NCBI RefSeq assembly: GCF_024462815.1
Contig: NZ_JANGCG010000011.1
Coordinates: 1-64,000 of the forward strand
From: Gemmiger formicilis
Lineage (GTDB): Bacteria; Bacillota; Clostridia; Oscillospirales; Ruminococcaceae
DNA: 64,000 bases
Direction of reading: 5' to 3'
In this document: positions 1 through 8,657 of the stretch, one piece after another
How the letters are laid out: every line of letters starts with the position of its first letter
Position numbering within the stretch: the stretch's first letter is position 1
Program-made: the position numbers and the translations under genes
Notes under the pieces: generated by a model
Seen by the model: only the letters and a program-made list of their open reading frames with translations
Databases searched by the model: none
What the model was told of the DNA's origin: nothing

Positions 1-163
1 CACACCCCCCTATACTTTGTCAACACCTTTTTTCGGATTTTTTGACAAATTTTGAGGGAGGTATTTGGGCAAGGTGTATATTGCGGAGATGGGGAAGTAT
101 GACTACTAAATGTGGGTGCGGAGGGTTCAGTGGTTTACCGGTAACAGCAGATATTGGGAAACA

Positions 164-248
164 ACCGGGCCGGGCACGCCCGGCCCCTACCGGGGTGGCT
201 ATACGGCAAATTCTGCTTGCGGAAAAGCTGCGGGCCGGGCCCCTACGA
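164..248. repeat. GC-rich palindromic intergenic repeat
   Basis: Two related copies of a GGGCCGGGC...CCCTAC core lie at 167-190 and 231-246; the first is a perfect palindrome around GGGCCGGGC/GCCCGGCCC. The stretch 1-278 holds no gene I can support. This looks like an interspersed GC-rich intergenic repeat downstream of sigF; it may also help end that transcript. Genome-wide copy number cannot be seen here. Confidence 0.45.
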
Positions 249-278
249 TGTGATAATGGGTTTACGGTATCTGCCATT

Positions 279-956
279 TCATTGTGCTTCCAACAGTTGT
301 TCCCTCATCCATTTCAAGATGCGGCGTTCGCGGCGGGAAATCTGTACCTGCGTTGTGCCGAGAACGCGGGCGGTTTCGCTTTGGGTGCGGCCCGCGAAAA
401 AGCGCAGCCGGATAAGCTGGCGGTCGCGGGTATCCAGCCTGTCCATCACCTCGGCCAGTCCAATGCGGTCGGAGAGTGCCTCTTCCGGGGAATCCACCGG
501 CACATCAAACTCCCGCAGGCCGTCCTCGTCATCGACCGGCGTCAGGCTCAGAGTGGGCAGTGCGGCGCGGATAGCCAGTGCAATCTGCTCCGGGGTTGTG
601 CCCAGCGTCTCTGCCAACTCGGTCACAGCGGGCTCACGGCCGGTACGCTTCAGACAGCGTTCACGCTCGGCGTTTATCTTCAGGCTCAACTCCTTGAGTG
701 ACCGGCTCACCTTTACCGTGCCGCCGTCGCGGAACAGCTTTTTTATCTCCCCCAGTATGACCGGCACGGCATAGGTGGAAAAGCAGACACCGCGCCCGGT
801 ATCAAACCCATCGCAGGCCTTGACCAGGCCCAGACAGCCTGCGGCGTACAGCTCCTCGTACTCTATCCCCCGCCCCTTGAAGCGCCCGGCGCAGGCGTGC
901 ACCAAGCCCAGATTCCTCTCGATAAATTCTTCACGCGGCTGCAGCTCTGCGGGCAT
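279..956 (-). CDS. sigF: Sporulation sigma factor SigF (SpoIIAC)
   Basis: Forespore-specific RNA polymerase sigma factor, 225 aa. Region 2 is visible near residues 10-80 (ERNLGLVHACAGRF, YEELYAAGCLGLVKACDGFD, FSTYAVPVILGEI) and region 4 near 165-220 (LDTRDRQLIRLRFFAGRTQSE then a QISRRERRIL helix-turn-helix). It is the last gene of the canonical spoIIAA-spoIIAB-sigF order, 32 bases after spoIIAB, which separates SigF from the similar SigG. The ATG is preceded by AAAGGAGGGGA. In characterised endospore formers SigF is held inactive by SpoIIAB and released when dephosphorylated SpoIIAA binds SpoIIAB. Its presence points to a spore-forming ancestry. Confidence 0.93.
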   Translation of the reverse strand: MPAELQPREEFIERNLGLVHACAGRFKGRGIEYEELYAAGCLGLVKACDGFDTGRGVCFSTYAVPVILGEIKKLFRDGGTVKVSRSLKELSLKINAERERCLKRTGREPAVTELAETLGTTPEQIALAIRAALPTLSLTPVDDEDGLREFDVPVDSPEEALSDRIGLAEVMDRLDTRDRQLIRLRFFAGRTQSETARVLGTTQVQISRRERRILKWMREQLLEAQ

Positions 957-988
957 GACTGTCCCCTCCTTTTATATATGTAGGGCAC

Positions 989-1423
989 TCACGTCCGCGC
1001 CTCCAGCCGTTTTGTCAGGGTCACACGGGTGCCGCGGCCCGGCGTGGAGGAAACCTTGACCTTGTCCATAAAACTCTGCATAACCGCAAAGCCAAGCCCG
1101 GCGCGCTCCTCGGCGTCCCCGGTGGTGAACATCGGCTCCATCGCTTTTTCGATATCCGGAATGCCGACACCGCGGTCGGTAATTGTGATGCGCACCACGC
1201 CGCCCTCATAGATGGCCGCCGTCATCGTGATGGGGCCCAGCCTGTCCGGGTAGGCGTGGACAATGCAGTTGGTCACGGCTTCTGACACAGCGGTCTTGAT
1301 GTCGGCCAGCTGGGGGACGGTGGGGTCCAGCTGCACCAGAAACGCCGCCAGCGCGGCGCGGGCAAAGCTCTCGTTTACGGAGCGTCCCGCAAAGGTAATC
1401 TTGACCTGATTGAGCATTTTCAT
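989..1423 (-). CDS. spoIIAB: Anti-sigma F factor / protein kinase SpoIIAB
   Basis: GHKL-fold serine kinase of 144 aa that binds SigF and phosphorylates SpoIIAA. The ATP-binding fold is readable: N-box EAVTNCIVHAY near residue 50, G1 box ITDRGVGIPD near 83-92 and G2 box ERAGLGFAVM near 108-117. It lies 16 bases after spoIIAA and 32 before sigF, so the three are one operon. Length is normal for the family and no key residue looks missing. Confidence 0.95.
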   Translation of the reverse strand: MKMLNQVKITFAGRSVNESFARAALAAFLVQLDPTVPQLADIKTAVSEAVTNCIVHAYPDRLGPITMTAAIYEGGVVRITITDRGVGIPDIEKAMEPMFTTGDAEERAGLGFAVMQSFMDKVKVSSTPGRGTRVTLTKRLEART

Positions 1424-1439
1424 CGGTGGTTTCCTCCGT

Positions 1440-1736
1440 TTAGGCGTAGGTTATGTGTGCCAGATCCAGCATACGGCGCACAGCGCGGGGCGGGTTCTGC
1501 ACCGTCAGCCGCCCGCCCAGCGCGTCAATATGACGACCGCGCCCCAGAATCAGCCCCACGCCGGAGGAATCCATAAAGGTCACACCGGAGAAATCCAGCG
1601 TCAGCAGCTCCGGCAGGCGGTCATCCACCTGTGCATCAATTTCCCGCCGCAGTGACTGGGCCGCGTGGTGGTCTATCTCGCCGCTGAGATAAGCCGCCAG
1701 CGTGCCGGTACCGGGCACAAAGGTTACTTTGGCCAT
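1440..1736 (-). CDS. spoIIAA: Anti-sigma F factor antagonist SpoIIAA
   Basis: STAS-domain partner-switching protein of 98 aa. The phosphorylated serine lies in the conserved FMDSSGVGLILGR segment (DSSG near residues 55-58). Unphosphorylated SpoIIAA binds SpoIIAB and frees SigF; phosphorylated SpoIIAA cannot. It opens the spoIIA operon. An AAAAGGGGA ribosome site precedes the ATG, and the folC terminator hairpin lies just upstream, so the operon promoter must be in the roughly 60-90 bases between. I could not make out a convincing sigma-H promoter. Confidence 0.95.
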   Translation of the reverse strand: MAKVTFVPGTGTLAAYLSGEIDHHAAQSLRREIDAQVDDRLPELLTLDFSGVTFMDSSGVGLILGRGRHIDALGGRLTVQNPPRAVRRMLDLAHITYA

Positions 1737-1760
1737 AGGTTCGTCCCCTTTTACAAAATA

Positions 1761-1792
1761 AAAAGCCTGTATCGTCCATGATACAGGCTTCG
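1761..1792 (-). terminator. Intrinsic terminator of the vanZ-like/folC operon
   Basis: Hairpin with arms AAGCCTGTATC and GATACAGGCTT. On the minus strand it is followed by TTTTTATTTTG. It sits between the folC stop and the spoIIAA start. Confidence 0.8.
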
Positions 1793-1826
1793 GGGTGCAT
1801 ATTTTGTTGGAATGACGCCGACGGGC

Positions 1827-3125
1827 TTATTTTTCTGCTTCCTTTAAAAGAATGGGCCGGGCTTCGGCAGCGAGATAGAGCGAGCCGCAGACAACAACGC
1901 CCGCAAGGTTATTTTCGTCCGCGAAGTCAACGGCCTTGCGGATGGCATCCGCCACGCTGTCAGCTGCTTCCGCTTCGGTGTGAAAACGCGCCTCCTTCTG
2001 CAAATCCTCGGCACTCAGGGCGCGGGGGCAGTTGGGGGTGACAGTATAGACCTTGGCAAAGCAGGGTGCCAAATCGGACAGCATATCCTTATAATCTTTA
2101 TCCGCCAGCACGCCCAGCACACCGACGAGGTTTTCCTCAAAGTCAGCGCGGGTCAGGGTCGCGGCCAGCATCTTGGTGCCGTCCGGGTTGTGGCAGCCGT
2201 CCAGCAGCAGCAGCGGATGGCGACGCATTACCTCAATGCGGGCGGGCATCCGGGCATTTTCCAGCCCCTGCAGAATGGCATCATCGGAGATGTCATACCC
2301 GAACTCCCGCCAAAGAGCCAGCGCAATCTCCACCGCCATGGCAGCGTGGTTGGCCTGGTGGGTGCCTGGCAGACCCAGTGCGACGCGGTAGCCGCCGTAG
2401 TCGATACGGTTTTCCAGCCGTTTGCCACGCAGCATCGTCAAATCATCCTTGTCCGGCGTGATGATGCTGGTGTGTGCCTCGTCGGCAGCGGTCAGAATCG
2501 GGCCCATTGCCTCCGCGGGCTGGTCGGGATAGTTGACAACCACAGTGCCCTCTTTGATGATACCGGCCTTTTCGGCGGCGATTTTGTCCAGCGTGTCCCC
2601 CAGAATCTCCATATGGTCATAGCCGATTTTTGTGATGGCCGCCACCAGCTTGTGGGGCACGATGTTTGTGGCATCGCAGCGGCCGCCCAGGCCGGTTTCC
2701 AGCACCACCAAATCACACTTTTCGCGGGCAAACCAGAGCAGTGCCAGCGCGGTGACAGCCTCAAACTCCACCGGCTTCTCGCCGCCCTCGGCCACGATGG
2801 CGTCAATGGCGTCCATCACCTTCTGGGTCAGGCCGGCCAGCGTGCGCGGGGGTATCATCTCGCCGTCAATCTGGAAACGCTCCCGGAAGTCCACCACATA
2901 GGGGCTGATGGTCAGGCCGGTCTTGTAGCCCGCCGCCGTCAGGATGGACGAGGTCATGGCCGCAAGGCTGCCCTTGCCGTTGGTGCCTGCAATGTGGATG
3001 CACTGCAGTTCTTTTTCAGGGTTGCCCAGATGGTCACAGAGGTTCTGCATCCGGGCCAGCCCCGGCTCTCCCTTGCCCATGCGCGGCAGGGCGTGCAGGG
3101 CCTCAATTGCCTGTTGGGTTGTCAT
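1827..3125 (-). CDS. folC: Folylpolyglutamate synthase / dihydrofolate synthase FolC
   Basis: Mur-ligase family enzyme of 432 aa. It adds glutamate to folates and in many bacteria also to dihydropteroate, using ATP in the cytosol. The P-loop IAGTNGKGS is at residues 45-53. Other landmarks are VLETGLGGRCDATN, ITKIGYDHMEILGDTLDKIA, the Mur-ligase AEKAGIIKEG segment and LLLDGCHNPDGTKM. The C-terminal domain is complete. The gene overlaps the upstream VanZ-like gene by four bases (ATGA), so the two are translationally coupled. Whether it has one or both activities cannot be told from sequence alone. Confidence 0.95.
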   Translation of the reverse strand: MTTQQAIEALHALPRMGKGEPGLARMQNLCDHLGNPEKELQCIHIAGTNGKGSLAAMTSSILTAAGYKTGLTISPYVVDFRERFQIDGEMIPPRTLAGLTQKVMDAIDAIVAEGGEKPVEFEAVTALALLWFAREKCDLVVLETGLGGRCDATNIVPHKLVAAITKIGYDHMEILGDTLDKIAAEKAGIIKEGTVVVNYPDQPAEAMGPILTAADEAHTSIITPDKDDLTMLRGKRLENRIDYGGYRVALGLPGTHQANHAAMAVEIALALWREFGYDISDDAILQGLENARMPARIEVMRRHPLLLLDGCHNPDGTKMLAATLTRADFEENLVGVLGVLADKDYKDMLSDLAPCFAKVYTVTPNCPRALSAEDLQKEARFHTEAEAADSVADAIRKAVDFADENNLAGVVVCGSLYLAAEARPILLKEAEK

Positions 3126-3745
3126 TCTTCGTCCTCCTCATAGCTTTGCAGTTTCTGGTTTTCGCAGGCACGGCGGGCGGCGCGGCGGGCCAGGCGCTCA
3201 TGCTCACGCTGGCGCAGTTCCTCACGTTCGGCACGCAAAGCACGGTTTTCCCGCGCCATCCGGGCATAGGCAGTTATGCCGCGGACAATCAGCAGGATGA
3301 TGAGCGCCGCCAGCAGTCCTGCTACAACGCCGGACATATCAATCCAAACATCCACAACGGAAGAGGTGCGGCTGACGCTGCGCAGCTGGATGGTCTCGTC
3401 CATCAGGGCGGTGGTCATACCGCCCAGCAGCGGCCAGCTCATATGGCGCACGAAATGCCGTGTGTAGACGCGGATGCAGAGCATCAGCAGAAAGCCTTCC
3501 AGCGCAAATTCAGAGAAGTGCGCGAGCTTTCGTATTAAATGCTCCGACAGCGGGCCAAGGTGCAGCTTTGCAAGAAAGCTGTTCACCATCTGCATTACAG
3601 CCTGACTGCGGGCCGAGGATTCCGCGCCGGTCTCCAACGAATTGTGAAAAATAAACAGAATACAGCCAATCAGCGCCGCGGTGAACAGCACGCGGAACAC
3701 AATCAGCAGCGGGCTTGTCTTTTCTCTTTCCATATTTTTCCTCAC
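3122..3745 (-). CDS. VanZ-like membrane protein
   Basis: 207-aa membrane protein with about four hydrophobic segments (near residues 13-32, 75-92, 103-120 and 133-155). The VanZ-type core is visible: RKLAHFSEFALEGFLL, then DETIQLRSVSRTSSVVDVWID with the conserved DE.IQ and D acidic residues. The last 50 residues are a charged Arg/Glu-rich tail, probably a cytoplasmic coiled coil. VanZ itself gives low-level teicoplanin resistance; most chromosomal homologues have no proven role. The four-base overlap with folC shows co-transcription. Confidence 0.8.
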   Translation of the reverse strand: MRKNMEREKTSPLLIVFRVLFTAALIGCILFIFHNSLETGAESSARSQAVMQMVNSFLAKLHLGPLSEHLIRKLAHFSEFALEGFLLMLCIRVYTRHFVRHMSWPLLGGMTTALMDETIQLRSVSRTSSVVDVWIDMSGVVAGLLAALIILLIVRGITAYARMARENRALRAEREELRQREHERLARRAARRACENQKLQSYEEDEE

Positions 3746-3920
3746 TGGTACTATACTCCTCTATGAATTGACATTATAGCACCCGCCGGACACAAGAGCA
3801 AGCGTCCGGCGCAAAAAACACGCCCGCAGGCGGCAAAACGGGCTTTTGGTGGCCGTTGCCAAGCCGGAGGGAATGTGCTATCCTTAAAGCAACACTGCAA
3901 TTCCAGAGGAGGAAACGGTT

Positions 3921-4262
3921 TTGAACATCCAGATTTTCGGCACCAACAAGAGTTTTGATACCAAGAAGGCCCAGCGCTGGTTCAAGGAGCGCAATATCCG
4001 GTTCCAGATGGTGGATATGAAGGAAAAGGGCATGAGCCGCGGCGAATTTGACAATGTCTGCCGCGCCGTGGGCGGCTGGGAAAAGCTGGTCGATGAAAAA
4101 GCCCGGGACAAGGACACACTGGCGCTTCTGCGCTGGCTGGACGAGAGCCAGCAGGCCGACAAGCTATTTGAGAACCAGCAGCTGCTGCGCCAACCTGTTG
4201 TCCGCAATGGAAAGAAAGCCACCGTGGGGTATTGCCCGGAGGTCTGGCAGGGCTGGGAATGA
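3921..4262 (+). CDS. ArsC/Spx-family thioredoxin-fold protein
   Basis: 113-aa protein with the fold of ArsC/Spx/YffB: an N-terminal IFGTNKSFDTKKAQRWFKER strand-helix and a C-terminal QPVVRNGKKATVGYCPE segment, where the RP of typical ArsC has become QPVV. The usual CxxC or single active Cys after the first strand is replaced by NKSFDT; the only cysteines are C49 and C104. Classical arsenate reductase chemistry is therefore unlikely. Start is TTG at 3921 with GAGGAGG at 3906-3912. It stands alone ahead of the valS leader. A transcriptional regulator or adapter role is possible but unproven. Confidence 0.8.
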   Translation: MNIQIFGTNKSFDTKKAQRWFKERNIRFQMVDMKEKGMSRGEFDNVCRAVGGWEKLVDEKARDKDTLALLRWLDESQQADKLFENQQLLRQPVVRNGKKATVGYCPEVWQGWE

Positions 4263-4297
4263 CCCCGCCCACTGTGCGGTGAGGCGCGATTGCCCCC

Positions 4298-4326
4298 TTG
4301 ACAAATCCGCCCGCCTGCTGTACATT
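4298..4326 (+). promoter_or_regulatory. Promoter of the valS T-box transcript
   Basis: TTGACA at 4298-4303, a 17-base spacer and TACATT at 4321-4326 form a good vegetative promoter. It sits directly ahead of the T-box leader. Confidence 0.7.
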
Positions 4327-4334
4327 ATAAGGTA

Positions 4335-4610
4335 CAAATGCAGTGCGAAAGAGTGTGCCCGCATCGTACTTTTGCAGCAAGCCGGGGGTTGATGCAAGCC
4401 CGGCAGAGCGCGGCGGGTGCTGTCACTTTCAAGCAGGCGCGGTGAGAGGGGCTTCTCCCCTGCCAGCCGCGCCCGGGGTTGCCGCCGTTATCAGGGCAGG
4501 CGGGCTGTTCGGCCTGCCGCAAAGCGGCCCGGGAGGGCAACTTGGGTGGTACCGCGACTTGAATTTTTCAGGCCGTCCCATGATAAACTCATGGGGCGGC
4601 TTTTTCATTT
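4335..4610 (+). promoter_or_regulatory. T-box riboswitch controlling valS
   Basis: The leader contains the conserved T-box core TGGGTGGTACCGCG at 4543-4556. A terminator hairpin follows (arms 4572-4582 and 4590-4600, then TTTTT). In this family, uncharged cognate tRNA pairs with the leader and the T-box, forming the antiterminator so that the synthetase gene is read. A GTC triplet followed by A at 4422-4424 is a plausible valine specifier, but I inferred it from position and did not fold the RNA. Confidence 0.92.
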
Positions 4611-4648
4611 GCAAAAAACGCCCCGCACATTCACTAGGAGGTCACAAT

Positions 4649-7357
4649 ATGCCGAAAGAACTCGCCAAGCAGTATGCCCCGCAGGGCACCGAGGACCGCA
4701 TCTACCAGAACTGGTGCGACAAGGGGTATTTCCATACCCAGATTGACCGCAGCAAAAAGCCGTTTACCATCGTTATGCCGCCGCCGAACGTCACCGGCCA
4801 GCTGCACATGGGCCACGCGATGGACGAAACCTGGCAGGACATCCTGACCCGCTACAAGCGGATGCAGGGTTACGCCGCCCTGTGGGTGCCCGGCACCGAC
4901 CACGCCTCGATTGCTACCGAGGCCAAGGTTGTGGCCAAAATGCGCGAGGAGGGCCTGACCAAGGAGATGGTGGGCCGCGACGGCTTTTTGGAGCGCGCCT
5001 GGGACTGGAAGAACACCTACGGCAACCGCATTGTCAGCCAGCTGAAGAAGCTGGGCTGCTCCTGCGACTGGCAGCGTGAGCGCTTCACGATGGACGAGGG
5101 CTGCTCCAACGCCGTCAAAGAGGTTTTTGTCCGCCTGTATGACCAGGGCCTGATTTACCGCGGCAACCGTATGGTCAACTGGTGCCCCCACTGCAACACC
5201 TCGATTTCCGATGCCGAGGTCGAGTACGAGGCCAAGGAGGGCAGCTTCTGGCATCTGCTCTACCCGGTCAAGGAGACCGGCGAGCTGCTGGAGCTGGCCA
5301 CCACCCGCCCCGAGACGCTGCTTGGCGATACCGCCGTTGCCATCAACGTGGATGACCCGCGCTATAAGCATCTGCACGGCTGCCATGTTGTGCTGCCGCT
5401 GGTGGGCCGCGAGATTCCCATTGTCTGCGATGAGCACGCCGATATGGAAAAGGGCACCGGCGTTGTGAAGATCACCCCCGCCCATGACCCCAACGACTTT
5501 GAGGTCGGCAAACGCCACAATCTGCCGATGATTCGCGTGCTGACCTATGACGGCCATATGACCGGCGCCGCCGACAAGGCCGCCGTGGATGCCGAGAAGG
5601 CTGCCGGCCGCGCCGCTGCTGATGAGCCCGATGTGCTGGACTGCGGCAAGTATGCCGGCATGACCGCACTGGAGGCCCGCAAGGCCATTCTGGCCGATCT
5701 GGAGGCCTGCGGTGCCCTGAAGGAGACTGAGCCGCTGACCCATGACGTGGGCACCTGCTACCGCTGCCACTCCGTCATTGAGCCGATGGTCTCCAAGCAG
5801 TGGTTCGTCAAGATGGAGCCGCTGGCCAAGCCCGCCATTGAGAGCGTGGAGAAGGGCGAAATCAAGTTTGTGCCCGAGCGCTTCACCAAGAACTACATCA
5901 ACTGGATGAAGGGCGGCCGCGACTGGTGCATCAGCCGTCAGCTCTGGTGGGGCCACCAGATTCCCGCCTGGTACTGCGATGACTGCGGCGAGACCGTGGT
6001 TGCCAAGGACGCCCCCGCCATCTGCCCCAAGTGCGGCAGCGCACATCTGACGCAGGATCCCGACACGCTGGATACCTGGTTCAGCTCCGCGCTGTGGCCG
6101 TTCTCCACCCTCGGCTGGCCCGATGAGAACGCTGCGGATTACAACTACTTCTACCCCACCAACACCCTGGTCACCGGTTATGACATCATCGGCTTCTGGG
6201 TGTCCCGCATGATTTTCTCCGGCCTTGCCTACACCGGCAAAGCGCCGTTTGACACCGTGCTGATTCACGGCATCGTCCGCGACAGCCAGGGCCGCAAGAT
6301 GTCCAAGTCGCTGGGCAACGGCATTGACCCGCTGGAGGTCATTGAGCAGTACGGCGCGGACGCGCTGCGCATGATGCTGATTATCGGCTCCACCGCCGGC
6401 AACGATATGCGCTACAGCGACGAAAAGGTGCTGGCCTGCCGCAACTTTGCCAACAAGCTGTGGAACGCCTCCCGCTTTGTGCAGATGAACCTGCCCGAGG
6501 ACTTCCAGCCCGGCCTGCCCGCCGAGGAACTGCTGGACATGAGCGACAAGTGGATTCTGTCCGAGCTGGCCAAGGTTGCCGCCGAAGCAACTGCCAACCT
6601 TGACAAGTATGAGCTGGGTCTGGCCGCCGAGAAGGTTGAGAACTTCATCTGGGAGGTCTACTGCGACTGGTATATCGAAATCTGCAAGACCCGCCTGAAC
6701 GGCGAGGACGCAGCCGCCGCCGACACAGCTCGCAAGGTTCTGGTCTACGTGCTGGACAAGGCCCTGAAACTGCTGCATCCCTTTATGCCGTTCATCACCG
6801 AGGGAATCTATCAGGCTCTGCCTGGCAGCGCCGAGACTATTATGAACGAAAAGTGGCCCGGCGATGAGAATATGAAGGTCTGGGCCGAGGACTGCGCCGA
6901 CTTTGAGAAGCTGGTGGACTACATCAAGGCTGTCCGCGCCATGCGTGCCGAGATGAACGTCCACCCCGCCAAAAAGACGAGCATGGTCATCGAGACCGCC
7001 AGCCCCGCCGCCTTTGAGAAGGGCGGTGCCTATCTGGCCCGCTTCGCCTTTGCCACCGATGTGACCGTGACCGCGAAGTATGAGGGCAGCACCGACGGCA
7101 TGGTGAACGTGGCCACCCCCGACGCGAAGGGCTTTATCCCGATGATGGAGCTCATCGACCGCGAGAAGGAGCTGGCCCGCCTGAACAAGGAGCTGACGAA
7201 GGCCGAGAAGGAGCTGGGTATGTTCACGAACCAGCTGAACAATCCCAAATTCGTTGAGAAGGCCCCCGCCAAGCTGGTGGAGGAAACCCGCGCCAAGCTG
7301 GCCGCCGCGCAGGAGAAGGCCGCCAAAATCAGGGAGAGCATCGCCGCACTGGGCTAA
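4649..7357 (+). CDS. valS: Valyl-tRNA synthetase
   Basis: Class I aminoacyl-tRNA synthetase of 902 aa that charges tRNA-Val and edits misactivated threonine. The HIGH-type motif HMGH is at residues 53-56 inside PPPNVTGQLHMGHAM, and KMSKS is at 550-554. The editing domain includes ATTRPETLLGDTAVAIN. The C-terminus carries the ValS coiled-coil arm (about residues 830-900, rich in Lys, Glu and Ala). The open frame runs further upstream through the T-box, but the true start is the ATG at 4649, with AGGAGG at 4636-4641 and the first residues MPKELAKQY. Regulated by the leader above and ended by the hairpin below. Confidence 0.98.
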   Translation: MPKELAKQYAPQGTEDRIYQNWCDKGYFHTQIDRSKKPFTIVMPPPNVTGQLHMGHAMDETWQDILTRYKRMQGYAALWVPGTDHASIATEAKVVAKMREEGLTKEMVGRDGFLERAWDWKNTYGNRIVSQLKKLGCSCDWQRERFTMDEGCSNAVKEVFVRLYDQGLIYRGNRMVNWCPHCNTSISDAEVEYEAKEGSFWHLLYPVKETGELLELATTRPETLLGDTAVAINVDDPRYKHLHGCHVVLPLVGREIPIVCDEHADMEKGTGVVKITPAHDPNDFEVGKRHNLPMIRVLTYDGHMTGAADKAAVDAEKAAGRAAADEPDVLDCGKYAGMTALEARKAILADLEACGALKETEPLTHDVGTCYRCHSVIEPMVSKQWFVKMEPLAKPAIESVEKGEIKFVPERFTKNYINWMKGGRDWCISRQLWWGHQIPAWYCDDCGETVVAKDAPAICPKCGSAHLTQDPDTLDTWFSSALWPFSTLGWPDENAADYNYFYPTNTLVTGYDIIGFWVSRMIFSGLAYTGKAPFDTVLIHGIVRDSQGRKMSKSLGNGIDPLEVIEQYGADALRMMLIIGSTAGNDMRYSDEKVLACRNFANKLWNASRFVQMNLPEDFQPGLPAEELLDMSDKWILSELAKVAAEATANLDKYELGLAAEKVENFIWEVYCDWYIEICKTRLNGEDAAAADTARKVLVYVLDKALKLLHPFMPFITEGIYQALPGSAETIMNEKWPGDENMKVWAEDCADFEKLVDYIKAVRAMRAEMNVHPAKKTSMVIETASPAAFEKGGAYLARFAFATDVTVTAKYEGSTDGMVNVATPDAKGFIPMMELIDREKELARLNKELTKAEKELGMFTNQLNNPKFVEKAPAKLVEETRAKLAAAQEKAAKIRESIAALG

Positions 7358-7409
7358 ACGCAGCGCCCCTGCCCTGCCGCGTGTAAGCACGCCTTACCCA
7401 TAAAAACAA

Positions 7410-7450
7410 CCCCGCCCCATCAAGTGAAGTGCTTGATGGGGCGGGGTTTT
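7410..7450. terminator. Terminator between convergent valS and the lectin-fold gene
   Basis: A 15-bp hairpin (CCCCGCCCCATCAAG with its complement) is followed by TTTT on the plus strand and preceded by an A-rich tract, so it may serve both converging genes. Confidence 0.9.
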
Positions 7451-7495
7451 ATCGTTACAGCATAAAAATTGCAGAGGTAAAATTACAAGTACCGA

Positions 7496-8410
7496 TTACT
7501 TGCGGCGCTTGCCCTTGCCGCCCTTGCGGGCGTTGGTCTTGGCGGCGGCAGTCTTAGCGGCCTCCACAGTCTTTTCGACCACAGGCTTGGCAGCCTCGAC
7601 AGCCTTCTCGACAACCGGCTTTGCGGCCTCGACGGTCTTTTCGACAACGGGCTCAGCGGCCTTGACGGCCTTCTCCACAACCGGCTTAGCAGCCTTGACA
7701 GTCTCCTCGACCACGGGCTTGGCGGCCTTGACGGTTTCCTCGACCACAGGCTCAGCGGCCTTGACGGCCTTCTCCACAACCGGCTTAGCAGCCTTGACGG
7801 CCTTCTCGGCAACAGGCTTGGCAGCCTTGGCAGCCTTCTCAACCACGGGCTTAGCGGCCTTGACGACCTCCTCAACAGCCTCGGTGGCGGCCTTCTCGGC
7901 AGCGGCCTTGGCCTTGACGGCGGAAGCCTTCACGCTGGTCTTAGGCTTGCGGGTGACCTCGTCGATGGTCCAGAACTGGTTGTCACCGTTGACATCAGCC
8001 CAGATCTGCAGCACGGTGCCGTTCTCGGTAGCCATACCGGGGTCCAGCAGCTTGCCGGCCAGGTTGGACTTAATCTTGACGCGGCCGTCATTGGTGGGCT
8101 CCACAACCCACAGCTGGCTGGAGGCCTGTGCGCCCTCCCACTGGTGGACGCGGGTGCCGTCGCTCACGCCGCCCATATCCAAGTCGAGCATCTTGCCGGT
8201 AAAGCGGTTCTGGATGCGGTAGACGCCGTCACCGGCGGCCACGAAGTTCCACTGCTGCCACTCGGCGTTCGCGTTGTCCCACAGCTGAATCTTGGCGCCG
8301 TTGTCGATATTATAATCGGCAACCTCCACAACCTTGCCATTGGCAGCGCTGATAGTGTAGAACTTACCCTCGGTAAGAACGGTCTGTGCGGTTTTCTTTC
8401 TGGGTGCCAT
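7496..8410 (-). CDS. Ricin-B-like beta-trefoil protein with Lys/Ala/Pro-rich H1-like tail
   Basis: 304-aa protein. Residues 10-150 form a beta-trefoil (ricin B / CBM13 type) with paired QxW-type motifs in each of three lobes: QLW 42-44 and QQW 52-54, HQW 89-91 and QLW 99-101, QIW 135-137 and QFW 145-147. Residues 155-304 are low complexity: about nine to ten copies of an 11-residue unit such as KAAKPVVEKAV, ending in RKGGKGKRRK. The tail resembles histone H1 or bacterial H1-like proteins. No signal peptide or membrane segment is present, so the protein should stay in the cytosol, which is unusual for this lectin fold. The ATG has AGGAGGGGATT upstream. Binding to carbohydrate, nucleic acid or another polymer is open. 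Confidence 0.85.
   Translation of the reverse strand: MAPRKKTAQTVLTEGKFYTISAANGKVVEVADYNIDNGAKIQLWDNANAEWQQWNFVAAGDGVYRIQNRFTGKMLDLDMGGVSDGTRVHQWEGAQASSQLWVVEPTNDGRVKIKSNLAGKLLDPGMATENGTVLQIWADVNGDNQFWTIDEVTRKPKTSVKASAVKAKAAAEKAATEAVEEVVKAAKPVVEKAAKAAKPVAEKAVKAAKPVVEKAVKAAEPVVEETVKAAKPVVEETVKAAKPVVEKAVKAAEPVVEKTVEAAKPVVEKAVEAAKPVVEKTVEAAKTAAAKTNARKGGKGKRRK
7553..7866 (-). repeat. 33-bp in-frame tandem repeats coding the 11-aa tail
   Basis: Nine to ten degenerate 33-bp units encode K-A-A-[KE]-P-V-V-E-[KE]-[AT]-V. Wobble positions vary between units, as expected of coding repeats under protein-level constraint. Copy number is likely to vary between strains. Confidence 0.85.
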
Positions 8411-8572
8411 AATGCAATCCCCTCCTGTTTATATTCAAAAAATAGCTTATGTAAGGCGGCCGGTTCTTCCCTCAGGCCGCAGGCAGGCACAGCTTTCTGC
8501 GTGTCTACGTATCCTATTATAACCATTTTTTCCCTGCGCGTCAACTTTTTCGCGCTGTTGCGGCGTTTTGCA

Positions 8573-8612
8573 CAAAAACTGCCGGGACGGCAGATGCTAT
8601 CCCAGCAGTTTT
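8573..8612. terminator. Hairpin terminator after the ABC exporter operon
   Basis: Arms AAAACTGC-GGGA and TCCC-GCAGTTTT pair, with A/T tracts on both sides. It lies in the 247-base space between the exporter stop and the lectin-fold gene start; I see no other feature in that space. Confidence 0.6.
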
Positions 8613-8657
8613 GATTGATTTTAAGCCCTTTTGCGGCTTTTTACGACTTGTGCGCTA

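Noticed and set aside
4634-7390. 918-codon open frame antisense to valS
   Set aside because: It mirrors valS codon structure in a high-GC gene, has no domains, and valS is unmistakable. The long antisense frames over rnr, the ABC exporters and the PBP gene were rejected for the same reason.
7553-7866. 33-bp tandem repeats resembling a CRISPR or satellite array
   Set aside because: No spacers; the units are contiguous, in frame and encode an 11-residue repeat with wobble variation, so they are coding repeats.
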